NCBI RefSeq assembly: GCF_027111255.2
Contig: NZ_CP114285.2
Span: 2,046,001-2,110,000, forward strand
DNA length: 64,000 nt
Source of the DNA: Flavobacterium flavigenum
GTDB taxonomy: Bacteria > Bacteroidota > Bacteroidia > Flavobacteriales > Flavobacteriaceae
Reading direction: 5' to 3'
In this document: in pieces, positions 36,348 through 45,914 of the stretch
Numbering within the stretch: the first letter of the stretch is position 1
Layout of the letters: every line of letters begins with the position of its first letter
Made by a program: the position numbers and the translations under genes
The notes under the pieces: generated by a model
Database searches by the model: none
Seen by the model: only the letters and a program-made list of their open reading frames with translations
Told to the model about the DNA's origin: nothing

Positions 36348-39300
36348 TTAGTTGGTAATCACTTTTACAGCTTTTTGACCATCTTCAGCTTTAATTAAAA
36401 CAATCCAAACTCCGGTTTGAAATTCAAAATCGATATCCTGAGCTGTTTTGAATGTTTTTACTTTAGCTCCTGTAATCGTGTAAATTGCTACTGCAGTTTC
36501 TGACTTAACGTTTGAAATGGCAATACGGTTTTTATAAGCAAGAACGTTCACAGCAGAAGTTGGCGTATTATCCTTTACACCTAAATTATCATTAGAAATT
36601 AATTGTGGCAGGGGATCCCAGCCATCGCTTCCTTTTGTGAAATTTAGAGTTGTAATAGCAGTACCGTCTGTTAATGAAGCTGCAGCCAGTTTAGTTGACC
36701 ACGCTACACGTCCTGATGCATTGTTTACACCAGAATTTTCAATTGTTCCATATTCGTACATTTTAGCTGACTGACCGCCTAAACTATCATTCCATCCCGC
36801 AGGTACTATCAATGACTGGTTTTCATTTCCTGGGAAATTTGACGTTTCAATAGTGGTGTTGTAAAAAACTACCTCACTTGTTGTAGCTTGCCATGGACGA
36901 CCAAAATAACCTGGTTTTGAACGATACGCTGAAGCCGTTTCTGTACCCGGGATAGCAGTTGTCACTTTACACTCGTACATTAAGTACCCTCTGCCACTAG
37001 TTTGCTGCGGCGCTGTTATGTAAGCCTGATCTCCTGCAGTATCGCTTGTATTCATAGCTAAATCAGTTTTATAGAAAACTGCAGTCATTCCTCCAAAAAT
37101 ATAATCAACAGCTCCCATCATTACCCCTTTGTAAGCCACAAGCCTTGTTCCTGTTCCTCCATAGAAAGAATCCTGGCGACCTACTACCCTACATTTATTC
37201 AGGACTACTTTATCAATATTATTAGCTATTGCAATAGCAGCTGCTCTTTCTACAAAACTTCTGTTCTGAACAGCCGTATTTCCAATATCAGTAGGTCTTA
37301 TACCTTTACTTCCTGAAGACCACATTACGACAACGTCTTCAGATTCTTTTTTAGAAATGTATTGGTTAAATGAGTTCTCAAAGATAATGTCATTCGCTTC
37401 GAAACCATTCGCTGTAACAACTACAGTAGCATTCCAGTAAGATCCGTTTGTTGTTCCTGAACCTTTGTTTTCATACGATAAATAACCGTTTTCTTTGTTC
37501 ACTTTTAAAACATCTGCATGCCATTTCTGGTCAGATGACATACTGTAATAATTGTAACCATGACCATAATAAGATGTGATTCTTACCGCTCCTGCATCAA
37601 TATCAACACCTTTATTCAATAGCTTAATGTTTGGAGTAGAAGCTGCATTTTTAAACGTTACATTTGCCTGATTAATTACCAGCATCTCTTCGTAATTACC
37701 CGGATCAATCATAACCGTAACACGATCTGTAGCTGTACGTGTCATTCTTGCAACATCTGCAAGCGCCGCATTAATAGTTTTGTATGGCTTATCTGAACCA
37801 ACAGCCAGAACAGGTGCATAAGATATACTTCCTTGTGAAGCTGTAGACAGGAAGTCCAGTGTTTTAGAAGTTGCTGCATTTGCCACATTTAGATTAGAAG
37901 TTAAAGCCATCGCTACACTGCTGTCTAATCCGCTGTATGAAATACTATAAGTTCCATTACGTAATGTTATTCCCGAAACAGAGTTAAAGTTATATACATA
38001 CCCGCTTTCATTTAAGTTAGTGAACGTTAACTTTAAGTTACTAATTTGGGTAGCGTTTAAACCTGTTGTATTGATAGTAATAGGATATGCCGCTTTTAAT
38101 GTAAATGCAACATTCGCATTAGTATTACCGGTAATTGTAATTTTATTAGCCAGTACTTCATAATCATTTACACCTTGACCTGAAATTGTATATTCTGTAT
38201 TTGGTTCTAAATTTACTGTATAAGAACCATCAACTGTATTAATAACCGGTGCTGGCACATAAATTTTATTAGCTGCTGCAGGAGCTGTATATTTTAATAC
38301 TAAATTAGAAATTTTAGTTCCTAAACCTGTAATAGTACCGCTAACTGTGTATAATTGTACTTTTTCAATTACTACATTATGACTGGTAGTAGTCTTTAAT
38401 ACCTGCAATGAACTTCCATTATTAATCACATATCCATTAGCACCTGATAAACTTATATCATACGTATATCCGGCAGGCAATTTTACTGTGTAAGAACCAG
38501 AAGTAATGGTTGCCGGGAAAACTTTACCAACAGCATTTGTAAACTGGACATTATAGCCGTTAGGAATTCCGTTAGCCAAAGTTACATCTATAGTTCCGGT
38601 TAAGTTAACATAATCAGCATCTTTTCTATAGATTCTATAATAACTTGGTTTACCTTTTGTGTCAAAAATATGATAAGTACCTGATTTTTTAGCCACAAAT
38701 TTAATTTCTGTTATAGCAGATGTAAATGCTACTTTATCTGTTTGTTCTGTCGCGTTACCAACATATTCAAAATTTAGAACTCCTCCACCATCACCATCTG
38801 TTTTGGTAATAACTGTTACCTCATCATCTGCACTTAAAGTCAGACTTAAATATCTCCCTACAGCTGCTGCTGCATTAACATATAATCTTCCCTGATAATC
38901 TGTTGTCCCTGAAGCATCTTCATCGAAACGGGTAAGGTTTGTATTAAGCGTTCTTAACCTGTCATTTGACCCTCCAACCCAGCTTAATACTCCAGCTGAA
39001 AAAGATGGCAATACATTATTATTACTACCAACAACAACAGAAGACAAATACCAGCTATTAATAGCTAACTGATTTAGTTTATTATTGTACAAAGTACCAT
39101 CAAGTTGCGTAGCAGCAAAATCCCAAACATCCGTTTTACCATTTGAAGCAATAACTTGTGCAGCATTCTCAACACTCATTCCATGAATATAGATTTCTGC
39201 TGTAGGGTTTGCAGCGCTAATTAATTTTGCTGTAATAACTGCCTTAGGACCTGTGTAAGAAAAATTAAATGGCTGAGCATCTGTTAATCCATTATTTTGT

Positions 39301-40847
39301 GCTCTGATAGTTCCCAAGAGATTATTTGATGCATCTCTAAATTCTAAAAGGGCATCAGGAGATCCGTACATACATGCTATTACAGTAATAGTTGCATTGC
39401 CTGCTACCGCTATATCAAATGAATTACCTGCATAAAAAACACCTCCGTGAGCAGCATCATGATAACCAAATTTTACAGCATCAGTAGCCGTATTACTTTT
39501 TATGGTAACCATACCGTCATTGGTAACAAAAGTATTGTAACGCAAAGAAGTATAAGCTGTCTGAGGCATTTCAGAACCATTTGCAAAATTATACGTGTAC
39601 GTTTTTCCAAATTCCGGTGCAGGAACAATACTATTGTCTTTAATAGTAATTGAATATGTTTTTGGATCAGTTGCGCTATTGGCATAAGTAACTGTCATTA
39701 CATCGCCGCTAACGCTTACTGAAGCAATATCTCCTGTTACAGCTGGTGTAAAAGTAGATAATGCGCTACCATTCAAATTAATTCGTACTGATGCTTTATC
39801 ACTCGTAGCACTGATTACAGTACCAGCACTAACACCAACAGTAGCATTAGTTGCAGCATCAATTCCAGATTTAAGATTAATAGTCGTTCCGTTTACAACA
39901 ATAGTACCTGTTTTTTGTACATAAGAACTTAATGAAACAGGATAAGGTACTGGAGAAACCTCAATGTATGGCAAATAATTAGTTGCCCCTACACTTTCAA
40001 GTGTAACTGTACCAGCAGTTCCTACGTATAAAATATTAACATAAGTTGGGGCCCCATTACTAAAAGTTGTTCCAGTATTATTATTAACCGTCGTTATATC
40101 AAAAGCACCAGTTGCACTTGTAGCTTTTATAGTACCGCCTGAATACTGATCAGTCGCTACTCTAATGTAACTATTTCCTGCAACCTTAAGGGTAATTTTG
40201 TTTCCCGCTTTAAACGCAATACCGTGTTGGGCTCCGTTTAAACTATAAGCATTACAACAACCAGCCTCGATTTTAAACAATCCTAGTTCGTAATTATTTC
40301 CCGGATAAGCAGATGGAATAATACTCTGGTCTCTTAAATCAAACAAATACGCTATGTTTTTTTCAGCCGAAGTAAAGTTTTTACCGAGCTGGGCAGGTAT
40401 TACTTCAATCTTAGGAAGATAAATATCATTTCCTGTACCCGCAACAGCTTTAAAGTTTAAAACGGCGGCAAGCCCTGAGTAAACAAACTCATAAGTGTCA
40501 ACTTTATCATTGACTACCTCAGTGTTCATCGTTCCAAGATTTACACCGGTAGAAGAAGTACCGGTAAGTTTTAGACCGGAATATTTGGATCCCAAGAATC
40601 GAATAGTACAACTTCCAGTAACAGAAATATTAATTTCCTGGCTCAATTTTAAATCCAATCCATAGCCACTTGGGCTATTGTTGTGCCAGGTATAGGCACC
40701 TCCTAAAGTCAGTTTCCCATCGGTACTTTGCTTCGCAGCAATAATGGTACCGTCGGTAAAATCATAGGTAACTGCATTCGTAATCTGACCCCGTACAACG
40801 GAACCAAACAGAATCAATACCAGAAAAAAGAGATAGTTTTTCTTCAT
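36348..40847 (-). CDS. Large multidomain pectin methylesterase (CE8) with T9SS sorting domain
   Basis: This 1499-residue secreted protein has a signal peptide (1-20, ending VRGQ). Residues ~21-1010 hold several beta-sandwich modules, including repeated domains built on TYDFTDG/YTYNFANG-type openings and Fn3- or SusE-like segments; some may bind pectin. The CE8 esterase domain covers ~1020-1430: QDSFYGG (~1227), GAVDYIFGG with the catalytic Asp (~1250) and GRPW (~1317) are the pectinesterase signatures. The last ~75 residues are a T9SS type A sorting domain (SAVNVLAYKNRIAISNVKSE ... GVWIVLIKAEDGQKAVKVI). It removes methyl groups from homogalacturonan so that lyases can act. Most CE8 enzymes are ~300-600 residues, so the N-terminal part is unusually long. 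Confidence 0.88.
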   Translation of the reverse strand: MKKNYLFFLVLILFGSVVRGQITNAVTYDFTDGTIIAAKQSTDGKLTLGGAYTWHNNSPSGYGLDLKLSQEINISVTGSCTIRFLGSKYSGLKLTGTSSTGVNLGTMNTEVVNDKVDTYEFVYSGLAAVLNFKAVAGTGNDIYLPKIEVIPAQLGKNFTSAEKNIAYLFDLRDQSIIPSAYPGNNYELGLFKIEAGCCNAYSLNGAQHGIAFKAGNKITLKVAGNSYIRVATDQYSGGTIKATSATGAFDITTVNNNTGTTFSNGAPTYVNILYVGTAGTVTLESVGATNYLPYIEVSPVPYPVSLSSYVQKTGTIVVNGTTINLKSGIDAATNATVGVSAGTVISATSDKASVRINLNGSALSTFTPAVTGDIASVSVSGDVMTVTYANSATDPKTYSITIKDNSIVPAPEFGKTYTYNFANGSEMPQTAYTSLRYNTFVTNDGMVTIKSNTATDAVKFGYHDAAHGGVFYAGNSFDIAVAGNATITVIACMYGSPDALLEFRDASNNLLGTIRAQNNGLTDAQPFNFSYTGPKAVITAKLISAANPTAEIYIHGMSVENAAQVIASNGKTDVWDFAATQLDGTLYNNKLNQLAINSWYLSSVVVGSNNNVLPSFSAGVLSWVGGSNDRLRTLNTNLTRFDEDASGTTDYQGRLYVNAAAAVGRYLSLTLSADDEVTVITKTDGDGGGVLNFEYVGNATEQTDKVAFTSAITEIKFVAKKSGTYHIFDTKGKPSYYRIYRKDADYVNLTGTIDVTLANGIPNGYNVQFTNAVGKVFPATITSGSYTVKLPAGYTYDISLSGANGYVINNGSSLQVLKTTTSHNVVIEKVQLYTVSGTITGLGTKISNLVLKYTAPAAANKIYVPAPVINTVDGSYTVNLEPNTEYTISGQGVNDYEVLANKITITGNTNANVAFTLKAAYPITINTTGLNATQISNLKLTFTNLNESGYVYNFNSVSGITLRNGTYSISYSGLDSSVAMALTSNLNVANAATSKTLDFLSTASQGSISYAPVLAVGSDKPYKTINAALADVARMTRTATDRVTVMIDPGNYEEMLVINQANVTFKNAASTPNIKLLNKGVDIDAGAVRITSYYGHGYNYYSMSSDQKWHADVLKVNKENGYLSYENKGSGTTNGSYWNATVVVTANGFEANDIIFENSFNQYISKKESEDVVVMWSSGSKGIRPTDIGNTAVQNRSFVERAAAIAIANNIDKVVLNKCRVVGRQDSFYGGTGTRLVAYKGVMMGAVDYIFGGMTAVFYKTDLAMNTSDTAGDQAYITAPQQTSGRGYLMYECKVTTAIPGTETASAYRSKPGYFGRPWQATTSEVVFYNTTIETSNFPGNENQSLIVPAGWNDSLGGQSAKMYEYGTIENSGVNNASGRVAWSTKLAAASLTDGTAITTLNFTKGSDGWDPLPQLISNDNLGVKDNTPTSAVNVLAYKNRIAISNVKSETAVAIYTITGAKVKTFKTAQDIDFEFQTGVWIVLIKAEDGQKAVKVITN

Positions 40848-40900
40848 AGTTTAATAGTTAATAGTTAAGGTTTAGTTTAAAAAAAAAGTTTATTTAATAT

Positions 40901-42355
40901 TTAGAATTCAAAAGCCCCTAAATCAGGCAAAGTTCCATTAAAAGGCAGTCCAACATTGATCCCTTTATTGATCATATCACTATCTGCTTTTAGATGAAAG
41001 AAAGTAACATCCGGCAAACTGCCATCTGCTTTTCTTGCTCCTAGTAATTGAGCATAATCAATACTTGTAAAATCATCTGCCGTAACCGTTATTCCGTTTT
41101 GCCAGCTGTTATTGGTGATGTCGGCAACAGTAGCAAGTGTAGTTCCGTAAGCACCTAAAACATTACTGTTTTTAAGAATCAGTTTTGCTAAAGGGTTTGT
41201 ATTGCTAAAAGAATAATTTCTGCCATTATCATAAGCAGAACAGTTGTAAATGGTCACTTCTCCCCTGTTGCTATTATGATCAAAGCCATCAGCGACATTT
41301 CCTGCAGCTATACAATTCGTGTACGTAGCGTTATGTTTTAATAACTTATCATCACTTCCTCCCGTTTTGAAACCGTTTCCGTCTCCGGCTCCTTTACTTC
41401 CATCTTTTAGATAACCATTTTTAACCGCCCAGCAATTTTGGTAAGTTGTAGAAATATTATCTGTTCCTCTTAGATAACCATCCCATCCATCGTCCAGATT
41501 TTGCCATGCACGACATCCTATAAATTTATTACCTGTTCCTGCATTTAATTTACATGCAAATCCATCGGCATTTTCAAGAGTTGCATCGGCATTAAAATAA
41601 GAATCACAATTTAGTATTGTATTGTTTGCTGCACCATTATCCAATTGTAATCCTGAATCTGAACATTCTGAGAAAGTCATGAATTCAATTATATTATTAC
41701 TCCCTGTAATCTGCATTCCATTATCTCCGGCATTGTAAATATCAATTCCTTTAATGTGCCAATAATTAGCATTTAAAACAATTCCCTGATTAGAAGAACT
41801 TTCAGACATAGCCGAAAAATCGAATTTTGGCCTTGCTGTTCCATCTTTCGCTTTAAGCGTAATTATTTTATCTGAAGTACCGGAAGTTGCTATCGTAATT
41901 TTTGAAGTCATTGCATAAGTACCTCCATTTAAAACAATCGTTTCACCTGCCTTGACCTTGCTAAGAGCTGTGTTTAATTCAGTCACTGTTGAAACCTCAT
42001 AATCAGCTGTAGGAATAGTTGAAAAGCTGGTAATAGTAATTACTTTGACAGCAGCAACAGCACTTTTATCTTTTGCTGTAGCTGTTACAGTAATACTCCC
42101 GTTTTTCTTTGCCGTAATTAAACCTGTGGAAGAAATATCTGCTACTGTTGGGTCAGAAACTTTCCATGTTACTGCTTTATCTGTTGCATTATCCGGCGTT
42201 ATTTTTGCTGTTAATTGTCCACTTGTAGCCGAAGTTATATCTGTTCCCAGTATTTCGATTTGCTGTACCAATACAGTCGAAACTCCGTTAGTATCATCAT
42301 CTTTTTGGCATGAAATCAAAGCGAAAAATACCAGAAGCCTAAAAATTGTTTTCAT
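40901..42355 (-). CDS. Pectate lyase-like lipoprotein (PL9-type beta-helix) with Ig-like domain
   Basis: A 484-residue lipoprotein: lipobox ending at Cys16 (FFALISC). Residues ~28-110 form a BIG2-type Ig-like domain (AVTWKVSDPTVADISSTGLI). From ~118 a right-handed parallel beta-helix follows. The segments NADGFACKL, GCRAWQNLDDGWD and GDGNGFKTGG match the PL9 pectate/exopolygalacturonate lyase pattern with its Asp-rich calcium site and catalytic Lys. It should sit on the outer membrane and cleave de-esterified polygalacturonate by beta-elimination. It lies between the DUF4957-like lipoprotein and the pectinesterase in one operon, consistent with a pectin locus. Confidence 0.82.
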   Translation of the reverse strand: MKTIFRLLVFFALISCQKDDDTNGVSTVLVQQIEILGTDITSATSGQLTAKITPDNATDKAVTWKVSDPTVADISSTGLITAKKNGSITVTATAKDKSAVAAVKVITITSFSTIPTADYEVSTVTELNTALSKVKAGETIVLNGGTYAMTSKITIATSGTSDKIITLKAKDGTARPKFDFSAMSESSSNQGIVLNANYWHIKGIDIYNAGDNGMQITGSNNIIEFMTFSECSDSGLQLDNGAANNTILNCDSYFNADATLENADGFACKLNAGTGNKFIGCRAWQNLDDGWDGYLRGTDNISTTYQNCWAVKNGYLKDGSKGAGDGNGFKTGGSDDKLLKHNATYTNCIAAGNVADGFDHNSNRGEVTIYNCSAYDNGRNYSFSNTNPLAKLILKNSNVLGAYGTTLATVADITNNSWQNGITVTADDFTSIDYAQLLGARKADGSLPDVTFFHLKADSDMINKGINVGLPFNGTLPDLGAFEF

Positions 42356-42405
42356 ATTAATTTATTAAAATTAATCTCATTAAAAAAACCTCCATTTACT
42401 AAAAA

Positions 42406-42437
42406 AGACATGCATCAATATAAATTTCAGCATGTCT
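42406..42437 (-). terminator. Weak hairpin between the pectin lipoprotein genes
   Basis: AGACATGC and GCATGTCT form an 8-bp stem after the stop at 42461; it may attenuate transcription between the upstream susCD part and the downstream enzymes. Confidence 0.5.
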
Positions 42438-42460
42438 CTTTATAATTACATAATGATTTA

Positions 42461-44041
42461 CTATTTAATCCAACGTGGATCTCCAACTTTATTATCAATC
42501 AATGTTTGATTGCTTATTGTGAAATTTCCTGCTGCTACATTAGCAAAGCCAGGATCAAGAGTAGTACCTGAAGCATCTACTTTATTACTTGCAATAGTCG
42601 TATCTTTAAAATTTGGTGAATTAAAATAATTATTATTACTAAAAACAGGCAATGTTGTACCTACTTGATTAGAGGAATAAATAGCTGCTGTATTTGAAAA
42701 CAATGTGTTTTTAACCGTACATACATTACTAGCAAAACGTACGTACATAAATCTGTTGGCAACTGTCATTCCCGGAGCATTAATAGTACATGATTCTACT
42801 AAAACATTTGATGTCAAACCCGTAATAGTAGTAACTGCATCCATACGAATAAAATCTCTGGTAACAGAACAGTTATTAAAAGTACTGTTTTTAAGTACAA
42901 CACTTGCAACATAGGCTGTCCTAACGTTGATAAACTCAACACCATTATTTGTACTTACATTCGTAACGGTACAATTTTCAGCAGTAAATGAAGCTATTTT
43001 AGACCCACCTGCACTACCAGCATTTAATATTGCACGAGTAAAATCATGTATTTCACATCCACTAATTAATATATCACCAAAATTAGAAGCAGTAGAAGAA
43101 GCAACTGTTACAACACTTGCATTTTCAAGTCCTGTACCATCTAAAATTAAATTTACAAGGGAGATATTATTTGTCCCGGCATTCGCTGTTATTTTATAAT
43201 GTAAAACTGGTTTCTGCAGTCCTGGCACACCACTAATGGTGATACTTTTATTTAATGTAATATCAGTACTTGGGGTTGTTCCATCAGCCCCTACCGACTT
43301 GTATTCGCCAGGCTCTAAAAATAATTTAGCACCAGAATCTGCATTAGCAATAGCTACTAATAAATCATCACCTTTTCTAACTAAAATACCATCACCAATA
43401 TCAATACCTGTAGTAAATGTTATAGCTCCACGTTTCTTAGTACCATTAAACAAATCCGCCTGATAATTTATCTCCGGACTTAATCCTGTGATTGTTGCAA
43501 TACCAGCTACTTTTTCTTCAGCAGTAATAGTATGAGTAATATCTCCAGGAGTAAGAACAATTTTTGTTACATTACTATTAGCTACCCATCTTAAAATAGC
43601 AGTTTTAGCAGCTATATCTGTATCCTGAACAGGTAAGAAAAGTTGTTCTGATAAAGTATTTGCAGTAGTAACTGTCCATTTAGATTCCTCCAAATTTCCT
43701 TCACTAACAGCTTTAACCCTAATCGAATAAAGGGTTTCACCTTCTAAAGCTACAGTAACTGGTAATTGAGCAGAAGTAACTTCAACTGTTTTAAAAATAG
43801 TTGTAAAGTTTGGATCATCTGCACTAAATTCTATTACATAATGATCGGCTTGTGCATTTGCAGTCCAATTCAACTCAACAGATGTTTGGTTTCTAACTTT
43901 TGCAGTTACACCTACTGGTGAAAATACCCTTGTATTTCCAACTCCGTCTAATACAGCATCGTTGTAACTATCACAACTTACCGCAAGGCCTACCACTAAT
44001 AAAGCGGCAACCAGACTTTTAATTATATATTTTCTTTTCAT
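42461..44041 (-). CDS. DUF4957/DUF5123-like outer-membrane lipoprotein of the pectin locus
   Basis: A 526-residue lipoprotein with lipobox ending at Cys23 (VVGLAVSC). Residues ~35-210 are Fn3-type domains (TAKVRNQTSVELNWTANAQA, ILRWVANSNVTKIVLTPGD). From ~225 a beta-helix-like region of the DUF4957 type follows (LLVAIANADSGAKLFLEPGE), ending in a DUF5123-like segment. Proteins of this type are regularly encoded after susCD in Bacteroidota pectin loci, where they probably bind the glycan at the cell surface. No catalytic residues seen. It starts 38 bp after susD. Confidence 0.78.
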   Translation of the reverse strand: MKRKYIIKSLVAALLVVGLAVSCDSYNDAVLDGVGNTRVFSPVGVTAKVRNQTSVELNWTANAQADHYVIEFSADDPNFTTIFKTVEVTSAQLPVTVALEGETLYSIRVKAVSEGNLEESKWTVTTANTLSEQLFLPVQDTDIAAKTAILRWVANSNVTKIVLTPGDITHTITAEEKVAGIATITGLSPEINYQADLFNGTKKRGAITFTTGIDIGDGILVRKGDDLLVAIANADSGAKLFLEPGEYKSVGADGTTPSTDITLNKSITISGVPGLQKPVLHYKITANAGTNNISLVNLILDGTGLENASVVTVASSTASNFGDILISGCEIHDFTRAILNAGSAGGSKIASFTAENCTVTNVSTNNGVEFINVRTAYVASVVLKNSTFNNCSVTRDFIRMDAVTTITGLTSNVLVESCTINAPGMTVANRFMYVRFASNVCTVKNTLFSNTAAIYSSNQVGTTLPVFSNNNYFNSPNFKDTTIASNKVDASGTTLDPGFANVAAGNFTISNQTLIDNKVGDPRWIK

Positions 44042-44079
44042 AATTATATATCTTATGATTTTTATTTTTCTAATTAGCT

Positions 44080-45897
44080 TTAATTACTACCTCCGTATCC
44101 ATAATCGTTCCATAACATATTATTACTAGTCTCGATAAACACTTGCCAAATTGGCCAAAACTGTCTAAGATCCGGATCAACTCCTGCTTTATAAAGAGAA
44201 GCAATTTTAGTATCTTCTAATTTAGTCCACGTTGCAGAAGTGTAATCAGCTCCTGGACTTGCATTTTCACCACGGTTCAAACCATATATAATTAGTGAAA
44301 CATTGTCAGCTGCATATTTATAGTACAAAGTAGACGGCACATTCGCATATTGTCCTGTACGCGCTTTTAAATCGGTCATTTTAGCTTTTGCCTCATCCAA
44401 TTTCACCTTAAGCAGATTCCAACGAATCAATGCTTGTTTACGTTCCATTTCTCCGGTAAACTCATATTTATTTTCTTCAACAATAGCATTAAACATAGCT
44501 GTTTTATCTGTCAAAGCGTTTACATAAGCATCCACTTTTACAGCTTGTGCAGCAGCAGGGAAAGCTCTTCTTCTGATTTCTTTCAAATATGTTGCAGCGG
44601 CAGCAGGACCCTCTAATTCGTTGGCAGCTTCAGCAGCAATTAAAAGTACTTCAGCATAACGCATGTATATTTTATTAACACCGTCATCATTGGTAGAAAT
44701 AACCCTACGTTTCATCCACTCATAACGATATTTACCAAAATACCATGTATCCAGAGTATTCAACTCTTGTTTAGCAATATTATTTACTGCTGCTCCATAT
44801 TTATAAGGAACACAAGTCACATCTCTACGAGTATCAGCCTGATCATAATCATAAAATACGAAAGGCAATGGACCAGCAACACCTCCACGATTTGGTCCGT
44901 TAGCCTGAAATTGGTCACTAGCAGAAGTATGACGAACAGCAAAAGTAAACAACATTCTACCTCGACCATCAGCAAAAGGAATTTCCCAAAGAGATTCTCC
45001 TCCAGCAGTAACTACTTCCTCATTGTATTTTCTCCATAATCCTTCAAAAGTTGTCTCCAATTTTGCTGAACCATTTGCAATGACCTCACGACATTCTTTT
45101 AATGCCAATGCATACATTTTATCAACTGAAAGATCCGGATCTGTACTTCTTCTAACACCACCAAAACTACCCGGATATTGCTGATAACCGCTGGCTGCCA
45201 TTGCTAAACGGGCTCTAAATGCCTTTACAAAAGCTTTATTTACGTGTTCTACAGTACTTGTATAAGCTGTTTCATTAGGCCATGCCACCAATGTTGATGC
45301 CTCACCCAAATCTGCAATTAATTGTTTATAAATTTCATCTCTATTTACTTTAGCTAAATACAAAGTTTCCGGAGTAATAGGCTCAAAACGGTAAGGAACA
45401 TCCCCCCATGTTTTTACTAAATCGGCATAGTAAATAGCTCTTAAGGTTAAAGCCTCTCCTAACAATTGTCCAAGTTCTGTCCCAGGCAAAGGGTTTCCGT
45501 ATTTACGCAAACCTCTGATACAAATATTAGCACGTTCTATACCCTGAAACATCATTGCATACGCATTATTAGTTGTATTCATCTCCGAATTATTCCATTT
45601 AGCATCATAAACACACAAATCAGCTTTATCACCAGCAGTTTGAGAAGTATTATGCCACTCAACATCTGTGTTTAATCCGTAATATGGTAAAAAACGTCCT
45701 CTGTATGAATTAGTTTCGCCAAACGGAACTTTTATTCCATCGATAGCTCCCTTAGCAAGTCCTGCATTAGAAAAAAGCAAAGCTTCATCTGTTGTTGATG
45801 GCGCCTCTGCATCTAAATAATCATCTTCAAATTGGTCACAAGAACTGAATAGTCCCGAAACAATCAATCCTGCTATTATTATTATTTTATATTTCAT
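44080..45897 (-). CDS. susD: SusD/RagB-family glycan-binding lipoprotein
   Basis: A 605-residue lipoprotein with lipobox ending at Cys20 (SGLFSSC). The helical TPR-like SusD fold is visible (ANICIRGLRKYGNP, LLGEALTLRAIYYADLVKTW GDVPYRF, RYAEVLLIAAEAANELEGPA), and the end (LYKAGVDPDLRQFWPIWQVF IE) is the usual SusD C-terminus. It caps the SusC transporter and captures pectin oligosaccharides at the surface. It begins 17 bp after susC. Substrate is inferred from the neighbouring CE8 and PL9 genes. Confidence 0.95.
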   Translation of the reverse strand: MKYKIIIIAGLIVSGLFSSCDQFEDDYLDAEAPSTTDEALLFSNAGLAKGAIDGIKVPFGETNSYRGRFLPYYGLNTDVEWHNTSQTAGDKADLCVYDAKWNNSEMNTTNNAYAMMFQGIERANICIRGLRKYGNPLPGTELGQLLGEALTLRAIYYADLVKTWGDVPYRFEPITPETLYLAKVNRDEIYKQLIADLGEASTLVAWPNETAYTSTVEHVNKAFVKAFRARLAMAASGYQQYPGSFGGVRRSTDPDLSVDKMYALALKECREVIANGSAKLETTFEGLWRKYNEEVVTAGGESLWEIPFADGRGRMLFTFAVRHTSASDQFQANGPNRGGVAGPLPFVFYDYDQADTRRDVTCVPYKYGAAVNNIAKQELNTLDTWYFGKYRYEWMKRRVISTNDDGVNKIYMRYAEVLLIAAEAANELEGPAAAATYLKEIRRRAFPAAAQAVKVDAYVNALTDKTAMFNAIVEENKYEFTGEMERKQALIRWNLLKVKLDEAKAKMTDLKARTGQYANVPSTLYYKYAADNVSLIIYGLNRGENASPGADYTSATWTKLEDTKIASLYKAGVDPDLRQFWPIWQVFIETSNNMLWNDYGYGGSN

Positions 45898-45914
45898 TTT
45901 GTACTATTTTAAAA

